A DNA stretch of 64,000 bases from Bog-473 sp035534235 (GTDB lineage: Bacteria; Actinomycetota; Acidimicrobiia; Acidimicrobiales; RAAP-2). A program made the translations under genes and the position numbers. The stretch lies in assembly GCA_035534235.1 (NCBI GenBank), contig DATLSH010000057.1:1-64000 (forward strand). The letters run 5' to 3'. Every line of letters begins with the position of its first letter. Position 1 is the stretch's first letter. This document shows, one piece after another, positions 59,696-64,000 of the stretch. Below the pieces are notes generated by a model that did not search any database, had not been told where the DNA came from, and was given only the letters and a program-made list of their open reading frames with translations.

Positions 59696-61336
59696 TTACG
59701 ACACCCAGATCTGGGCCGGCCAGAGCACTCCCTCGTCGAAGGCAATGGCCTTGGACCCGGTCACGGTCAGGGGGTTGGCGAAGTTCTGCACCTTGGAGTT
59801 CGCAATCACGGCCCACGTGTCGCGGTCGGCATAGATGTAGGGAATGTCCTGGCCCAGGTACTGATTGACCTGCTGGTACGCCTTGACGCGGATGGCCGGA
59901 TCAGTGGTGGACCGACCGAGAGTCATTGCCGCCTCAATCCGGGGATCGGAGTTGCGTGCCATGTTGAGAGCGAGCGGAGGCTTCGTGTTCTTGGAACTCC
60001 ACCACACGTAGTTGAGATCAGGATCGACCGCACCGAACTGCCGCCAGGTGGTGGCCTGATAAGTCCCGGCCAGCGCTTCATTGATGAGCGTCGACTGGGC
60101 CAAGGTGTTGATGGACACCTTCATGCCGACCGAGGTGAACTTCTGTTGGACGAATTGTGCCGCCCTCGCCACGTCGGAGTTGCCCGTCGCATTGAGTGAG
60201 AACGAGACGGGCTTTCCCGTTGCGCTCTCAATCTGCTTGACCAACTTTGCCGCGCCCTTCGGGTCATAGGACGGGTATGCGGTCTTGGTGAAGTACCGGC
60301 TTCCCGGCAGGAAGAGGCCGTTCATGGGTGCGTTGATGCCCTTGTCGATGACCTTGGAGTACTGGGCGGAGTTGGACGCCTTGGCCATGGCCACGCGCAA
60401 GGTGTGATTATTGAATGGAGCAGATCCGGTGTTGAGCATCAGGCAGTTCACCGTGGGCTGCCCGAGGATCGCTCCACTGTTGTCGTAGTACGACCACTTC
60501 TTATTGCCCCGGAACTGAAGTAGGGCAGTGGGGGAACTCGTGTGGATGATGTCAACAGTTCCCGTTTCGAGCGCATTCACCCGGGCATTGGGGTCGATGA
60601 TCGGTTTGAATGTGATCTTGCTCAAGTAGGGGAGCCCGCTGCGCCAGTAGTGCGGATTGGCGGTGGCCGTGAAGTGCACGTTGGGGATCCACTCCCCGAA
60701 GACGAACGGTCCCGTGCCCACCGGATGGCTGGTGCCGTTGGGGTTGTTCAGCATGGAGGGCGCCGCGATGTAACCAATCTGTTGATCGGCCAGGTAATAG
60801 GGAAAGGGAGCCCAAGGTGCCTTCATATCGACGCGCACGGAGAGGGGGCCGGTGATGACGACATCGGCGACCATGGCGGACAACGCAGGCCCTGTCAGGA
60901 TTGAGGACGCCTGCTTCTGGGTGTTCAAGAGGAGAGCTGCAGCGTTCAGGGGAGTGCCGTCGTGGAACACGATCCCCGGACGCAGAGTGATGGTCCATGC
61001 GGTGTAGTCGTGGTTCGCCGTGATGGACTGGGCCAGGAACGGTTCGACCACGCCGGCACTGTTGATGATGGCCAGGGGGTCGAAGACGCACCTCGCGTAG
61101 AGGTACCCTCCCTCGTCCCACCTCGCAGTCGTCGGATCGAAACCACCCTCTTCGGTGTCGATGCCGAAGACGATCGACCCACCCCGCTTGGGCTTCGCCG
61201 TGGAGATCCCATTCCTGCCTGAGCCATTGGTGAGCGAGGCACCGGCCCACTCGGCCCCGGACCCCAGGAGGGTGGCACCGGCACCCAGGGCAACGGCCCC
61301 GGCCAGGAATGATCGACGATCGATGGCGTGCGTCAT
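59696..61336 (-). CDS. Tat-exported ABC transporter substrate-binding protein, family 5
   Basis: 546 residues. The twin-arginine signal is MTHAIDRRSFLAGAVALGAG, so the protein is exported folded. The mature part has the DppA/OppA-type fold: RGGSIVFGIDTEEGGFDPTT, ITLRPGIVFHDGTPLNAAA (family signature), SHPVGTGPFVFGEWIP, and ADPDLNYVWW-like AVDPDLNYVWWSS near the end. It should bind peptides or other solutes, but no permease or ATPase genes are adjacent (orphan). ATG 61336 is chosen from the Tat signal; a G-rich stretch lies upstream. Confidence 0.9.
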   Translation of the reverse strand: MTHAIDRRSFLAGAVALGAGATLLGSGAEWAGASLTNGSGRNGISTAKPKRGGSIVFGIDTEEGGFDPTTARWDEGGYLYARCVFDPLAIINSAGVVEPFLAQSITANHDYTAWTITLRPGIVFHDGTPLNAAALLLNTQKQASSILTGPALSAMVADVVITGPLSVRVDMKAPWAPFPYYLADQQIGYIAAPSMLNNPNGTSHPVGTGPFVFGEWIPNVHFTATANPHYWRSGLPYLSKITFKPIIDPNARVNALETGTVDIIHTSSPTALLQFRGNKKWSYYDNSGAILGQPTVNCLMLNTGSAPFNNHTLRVAMAKASNSAQYSKVIDKGINAPMNGLFLPGSRYFTKTAYPSYDPKGAAKLVKQIESATGKPVSFSLNATGNSDVARAAQFVQQKFTSVGMKVSINTLAQSTLINEALAGTYQATTWRQFGAVDPDLNYVWWSSKNTKPPLALNMARNSDPRIEAAMTLGRSTTDPAIRVKAYQQVNQYLGQDIPYIYADRDTWAVIANSKVQNFANPLTVTGSKAIAFDEGVLWPAQIWVS

Positions 61337-61482
61337 TGCAACCCCCCATGGGTCCGGTTCCCGATCACGAAGAATCCACTGAGAATGGCTCCGCCGGCAG
61401 GTTACAACTCCCTGCTCGGTTGTGGGCGGCACCGTGTGATGTGCCATTCTGGCGTCGTAAGTTCGCACGGAAGAGGAGGCTG

Positions 61483-61965
61483 ATGGCAATCGCAACCGGT
61501 GACCGGATACCCGACGTGAAGGTCTTCACGTTCGGCGAGAACGGGCCCGAGGTGACCTCTTCGAGCGAGGTCCTCGGCTCGGGCAAGGTGGTCCTCTTCG
61601 GCGTACCGGGGGCCTTCACCCCTACCTGCTCGGACCACCACCTCCCCGGATTCGTCTTGCGAGCCGAAGAGCTCAAACAGAAGGGCGTCGACCGGATCGT
61701 CTGTGTCTCGGTCAACGATCCCTTCGTGATGAGTGCCTGGGGGAACGACCAGAATGTGGGCCAGTCCATCGTGATGCTGGCCGACGGGAACGGTGCGTTC
61801 ACCGAGGCAGTCGGACTGACCATGGACGGCAGCGGCTTCGGATTGGGCTCTCGCTCCCAGCGCTACGCGGCCATCGTTGAGGACGGCGTCGTGACCTGGC
61901 TGGCCGTGGAACCCGGACCGGGACTCAACGTGAGCTCCGTGGAAGAGGTCCTGGCTGCCCTGTGA
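61483..61965 (+). CDS. Peroxiredoxin (Prx5-like, redoxin family)
   Basis: 160 residues. VVLFGVPGAFTPTCSDHHLPGF carries the peroxidatic Cys49 in the PGAFTPTC motif typical of Prx5/AhpE-like atypical peroxiredoxins. A second Cys at about residue 72 (IVCVSVNDPF) is not in the classical resolving position. It reduces H2O2 and organic peroxides; glutathione is absent in such bacteria, so mycothiol or thioredoxin is the expected reductant. ATG 61483 has AAGAGGAGG upstream. Confidence 0.9.
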   Translation: MAIATGDRIPDVKVFTFGENGPEVTSSSEVLGSGKVVLFGVPGAFTPTCSDHHLPGFVLRAEELKQKGVDRIVCVSVNDPFVMSAWGNDQNVGQSIVMLADGNGAFTEAVGLTMDGSGFGLGSRSQRYAAIVEDGVVTWLAVEPGPGLNVSSVEEVLAAL

Positions 61966-61992
61966 TCTCGCCGCGCCGGGAGAAGCCACCAT

Positions 61993-62007
61993 CGGGTTGA
62001 GAACCCG
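61993..62007. terminator. Hairpin between convergent genes
   Basis: CGGGTT (61993-61998) and AACCCG (62002-62007) form a 6-bp stem with loop GAG in the 58-bp gap between the peroxiredoxin and PIG-V genes. There is no T-tract on either side, so intrinsic termination is doubtful; it is the only hairpin seen at a convergent junction. Confidence 0.35.
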
Positions 62008-62023
62008 GCGGACCGAAGTCTCG

Positions 62024-63376
62024 TCACGTCACCCAGAGGCCAAGGTTGTACATGGCCTGGAAGAGAAGGGCGAGGATGATACTTCCCCCCAGGAACAATG
62101 AAATCAGGGCCGCCGATCGCCGAACCAGCAGTGCTGCGCCGATATAGAGGGGAACGGCGACGCTGATGAACCTCGCTTCACCCTCGCTCGATGCGTAGGA
62201 GGCGAGCGCGTAGGGGGAGATGGTCGTGCAGGCAGCCAGCAGCACAATGACGAAGGTCACCACGGCGAACGAAACCGGAATGGGGCCAGTCTCGATTCCT
62301 GTGGTGATGGCGGGCTCCCCGGATGGCCGCCATCGGGCAACGCACCCGTACACGAGGGAGATCAGGAGAATGGTGCCGAGGACGAGGGCTCCGTCGTCCC
62401 ACAGCCAGACCCATCTGATGTTGGTGAACGTCGGTGACGTCCCACCCAGAGGTGGTCCGGGACCGACCAGATAATGGCGCAGCGCGAGCACGTTCCGGTA
62501 GAGGCCTACGAAGGGAAAGTGCTCAGAGCGCTTCCAGAACTTCTGCACAGTGACGAATTCGAAGGGCTGACCGAAGCGCGCCCACAGGTACATCATGTAG
62601 GCGAACACGCCGATCCCGCTGATGGCCCCGCAGCCCACCACCCAGCGAACACCCTTGCCGGCCAGGGCAACGGCAACCATGAGGGCCAGTGTCAATGCGA
62701 TGGACTCTGGAGACGTCGCCGAAGCGAAGCCAGCCACCAACGCTGCAGCAAGGAACTGCTTGCGCTCAAGAAGGGTGAGCACCGCAACAATTTCGAGCGC
62801 GAAGAGTGACTCGGAATAGGGCGACATCAGGAAGAGGGAGGCAGGGAACCAACAAAAGAGCAAAGTGGCCAGGAGGCCGACCCGTGGGCCGAAGAGCTTG
62901 GTCGCCAACCGGTAGAGCAACACCGCTGCCGCAGTGAAAGCCGACCATGCCACCAAGGTGGCAGATTGGAGGTAGGGCAACAGCCCGAGTGACAAGCCGT
63001 GGGCGAGGGTGACCATGAGTGGGTATCCGGGGAAGAAGGCGGTCTGCCCGGCGGCGTGCACCGAGTAGCCATGCTGCGCAATGTCCACGTAGTAGGCACT
63101 GTCCCAGCGATCGAAGGCACCGACCCAGGTGCCGTTGTTCAGGGTCCCCCCGGGAAAATGCTGGCGGGACTGGGGGAAAAGCACGATCACCAGATGGGCG
63201 AAGATGAGGCCCAACGCGATCCGTGACGTGGCGATCCAGAACGGGATCGATATCCCGGCCCAGCGCCTCCGGAGGGCGACCACACCGGAGGCGGGCTGAA
63301 GGGCCTGGTCTGCCGCCGGCCCTCGGTCGGCATCAGGTTCGGCCAGGGTTACGGGCTCCTGCACCTCCGTCTGCAC
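62024..63376 (-). CDS. PIG-V-like membrane mannosyltransferase
   Basis: 450 residues with about 10-12 hydrophobic segments. FDRWDSAYYVDIAQHGY is the D-R-W-D motif of the PIG-V/GT-C mannosyltransferase family, followed by AFFPGYPLMVTLAHG and, further on, FCWFPASLFLMSPYSESLF, both typical. In bacteria such proteins are thought to transfer mannose from polyprenyl phosphate to envelope glycolipids. GTG 63376 is selected because a TACCAT box lies 6 nt upstream; the frame itself extends further, into the Hsp20-like gene. Confidence 0.85.
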   Translation of the reverse strand: MQTEVQEPVTLAEPDADRGPAADQALQPASGVVALRRRWAGISIPFWIATSRIALGLIFAHLVIVLFPQSRQHFPGGTLNNGTWVGAFDRWDSAYYVDIAQHGYSVHAAGQTAFFPGYPLMVTLAHGLSLGLLPYLQSATLVAWSAFTAAAVLLYRLATKLFGPRVGLLATLLFCWFPASLFLMSPYSESLFALEIVAVLTLLERKQFLAAALVAGFASATSPESIALTLALMVAVALAGKGVRWVVGCGAISGIGVFAYMMYLWARFGQPFEFVTVQKFWKRSEHFPFVGLYRNVLALRHYLVGPGPPLGGTSPTFTNIRWVWLWDDGALVLGTILLISLVYGCVARWRPSGEPAITTGIETGPIPVSFAVVTFVIVLLAACTTISPYALASYASSEGEARFISVAVPLYIGAALLVRRSAALISLFLGGSIILALLFQAMYNLGLWVT

Positions 63377-63388
63377 CGCGCCATGGTA
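63377..63388 (-). promoter_or_regulatory. -10 box (TACCAT) of leaderless PIG-V-like gene
   Basis: Minus-strand TACCAT (63388-63383), 6 nt, then GTG 63376. Confidence 0.45.
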
Positions 63389-63405
63389 GGTGACGAAGGG
63401 CCTGC

Positions 63406-63804
63406 TCAGATGTACCGGAACACCATGCCGTCGGGCATCGGGCTCAGTCGGGCGGACGCTGGCACAGGCCTTATCGGGCGATCGGCTGCCAGATTGGCCG
63501 CTCTCTCGAATGCCCCCCAGCCATTGGCAGCCCAAGGGAGGTCTTCCCGGGGTCCTGCACTCCGCAGGCGAGCTGTGATCCGAAGGACACCCGGGCGCAA
63601 TTCGATGGTCACGTCGTCTGGCTTTACGGCGGGAAACGGTGCAATGACAACGAGAGCCTCGGGGGCTCCGTAGACATTTACAGGAACCGTTTGTGGGTGC
63701 ATCTTCTGCTCAGCCGCGGCCGTCGCTGCCTTGACGTCGTCGCGGGCCTGATCGGGTGACATCTCATGACCATACCCCGCGACGAAATCGAACGCTTCCT
63801 TCAC
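63406..63804 (-). CDS. Hsp20/alpha-crystallin-like protein
   Basis: 132 residues. TVPVNVYGAPEALVVIAPFP, PDDVTIELRPGVLRITARLR fits the beta-sandwich of small heat shock proteins (strand order A-G-V-x-I... with the late GVLRI motif), but the C-terminal I-x-I anchor is not evident. It would hold unfolding proteins. GTG 63804 has GAGAGGAA 5 nt upstream, which decides the start. The remaining 196 bp to the right edge hold no gene I can support. Confidence 0.7.
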   Translation of the reverse strand: MKEAFDFVAGYGHEMSPDQARDDVKAATAAAEQKMHPQTVPVNVYGAPEALVVIAPFPAVKPDDVTIELRPGVLRITARLRSAGPREDLPWAANGWGAFERAANLAADRPIRPVPASARLSPMPDGMVFRYI

Positions 63805-64000
63805 AATTTCCTCTCTTGCTTTGGGTCGAGCAACTACCGATCAAGACATCCGCAAGCGACGGGGATCGCGGCCGTCGCAATCTCTGGCCAGGGGCAATTA
63901 GGGTGGACTCAAAGCGGTATCCCTGGCCTGCACGATGCCGACAAGACGGGTCTCGCGACCGTTGCGTCGGTATGTGTGCGGACCAGTTGAATGGCGGATT

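Noticed and set aside
63766..63990. 74-codon plus-strand ORF near the right edge
   Set aside because: Overlaps the Hsp20-like gene start, no ribosome site and no recognisable features.
1..64000. tRNA, rRNA, riboswitch, CRISPR or prophage features
   Set aside because: Intergenic gaps are short and I saw no cloverleaf, T-box, TPP or repeat-spacer patterns; thiL has no visible thiamine riboswitch upstream.

Overview
The window is about 67% GC by eye and reads as a chromosomal segment of an actinobacterium. Evidence for this is Mca (mycothiol S-conjugate amidase), a SepIVA-like coiled-coil gene next to DUF177-rpmF, a DUF2469 gene, F420-type LLM flavoproteins, GTP-type PEP carboxykinase, many GTG starts, and frequent leaderless start codons placed 5-8 nt after a TANNNT -10 box. 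The gene set fits class Acidimicrobiia best, but that placement is inference. I saw no tRNA, rRNA, CRISPR array or intact mobile element.

Layout: (1) 1-3.4 kb: the tail of a probable DUF222/HNH protein, an MFS permease and a convergent PEPCK. (2) 3.4-22.9 kb: a dense housekeeping block with actinobacterial synteny: thiL, rpmB(-), fakA-like, recG, rsmD, coaD, sepIVA-like, yceD, rpmF, plsX, acpP, rnc, mutM, smc, ftsY, ffh, rpsP, khpA-like, rimM, trmD, rplS, DUF2469, yraN. Many of these genes overlap by GTGA, ATGA or TAGTG, so translational coupling is likely. (3) 22.9-28.8 kb: enoyl-CoA hydratase, an NfeD-like OB protein with an SPFH/stomatin partner, a cNMP-binding protein, an integrase relic, then a coupled comM-dprA-short LLM-acyltransferase run. 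(4) 30.9-38.5 kb: fumC-PCD; a minus-strand envelope-stress operon pspA-htpX-pspAB-phosphatase; divergent mca; and purE-chbG-(PH-like/TM protein). (5) 38.9-42.7 kb: a degraded purK directly upstream of purE, an LLM oxidoreductase, and a coupled RecB-like nuclease/PAP2/DsbA-like operon. (6) 42.7-53.3 kb: acyl-CoA metabolism: GNAT, thioesterase, then a cluster of acyl-CoA dehydrogenase, enoyl-CoA hydratase, acyl-CoA carboxylase beta and alpha, and AtuA (DUF1446), resembling the atu acyclic-terpene and liu leucine catabolic sets, followed by an MFS transporter with an unusual extracytoplasmic insert. (7) 53.3-64 kb: a channel-like membrane protein, Zn-alcohol dehydrogenase, ClpS, GNAT, a DHA2 MFS exporter, an ABC-F ATPase, a Tat-exported family-5 solute-binding protein, peroxiredoxin, a PIG-V-like glycosyltransferase and an Hsp20-like protein.

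Window-wide themes: sixteen genes appear to be transcribed without a leader. Almost all convergent gene pairs have 12 bp or less between stop codons (two pairs share bases of their stops), leaving no room for intrinsic terminators. The Ile-Glu codon pair ATC-GAG seems to be avoided in favour of ATT-GAG and even ATA-GAG. I did not find a clearly new defence or mobile system. The best leads are the purK relic coupled to purE, the AtuA-carboxylase cluster with its odd MFS partner, the pspA-htpX-pspAB-phosphatase operon, and a CTG start for rimM.
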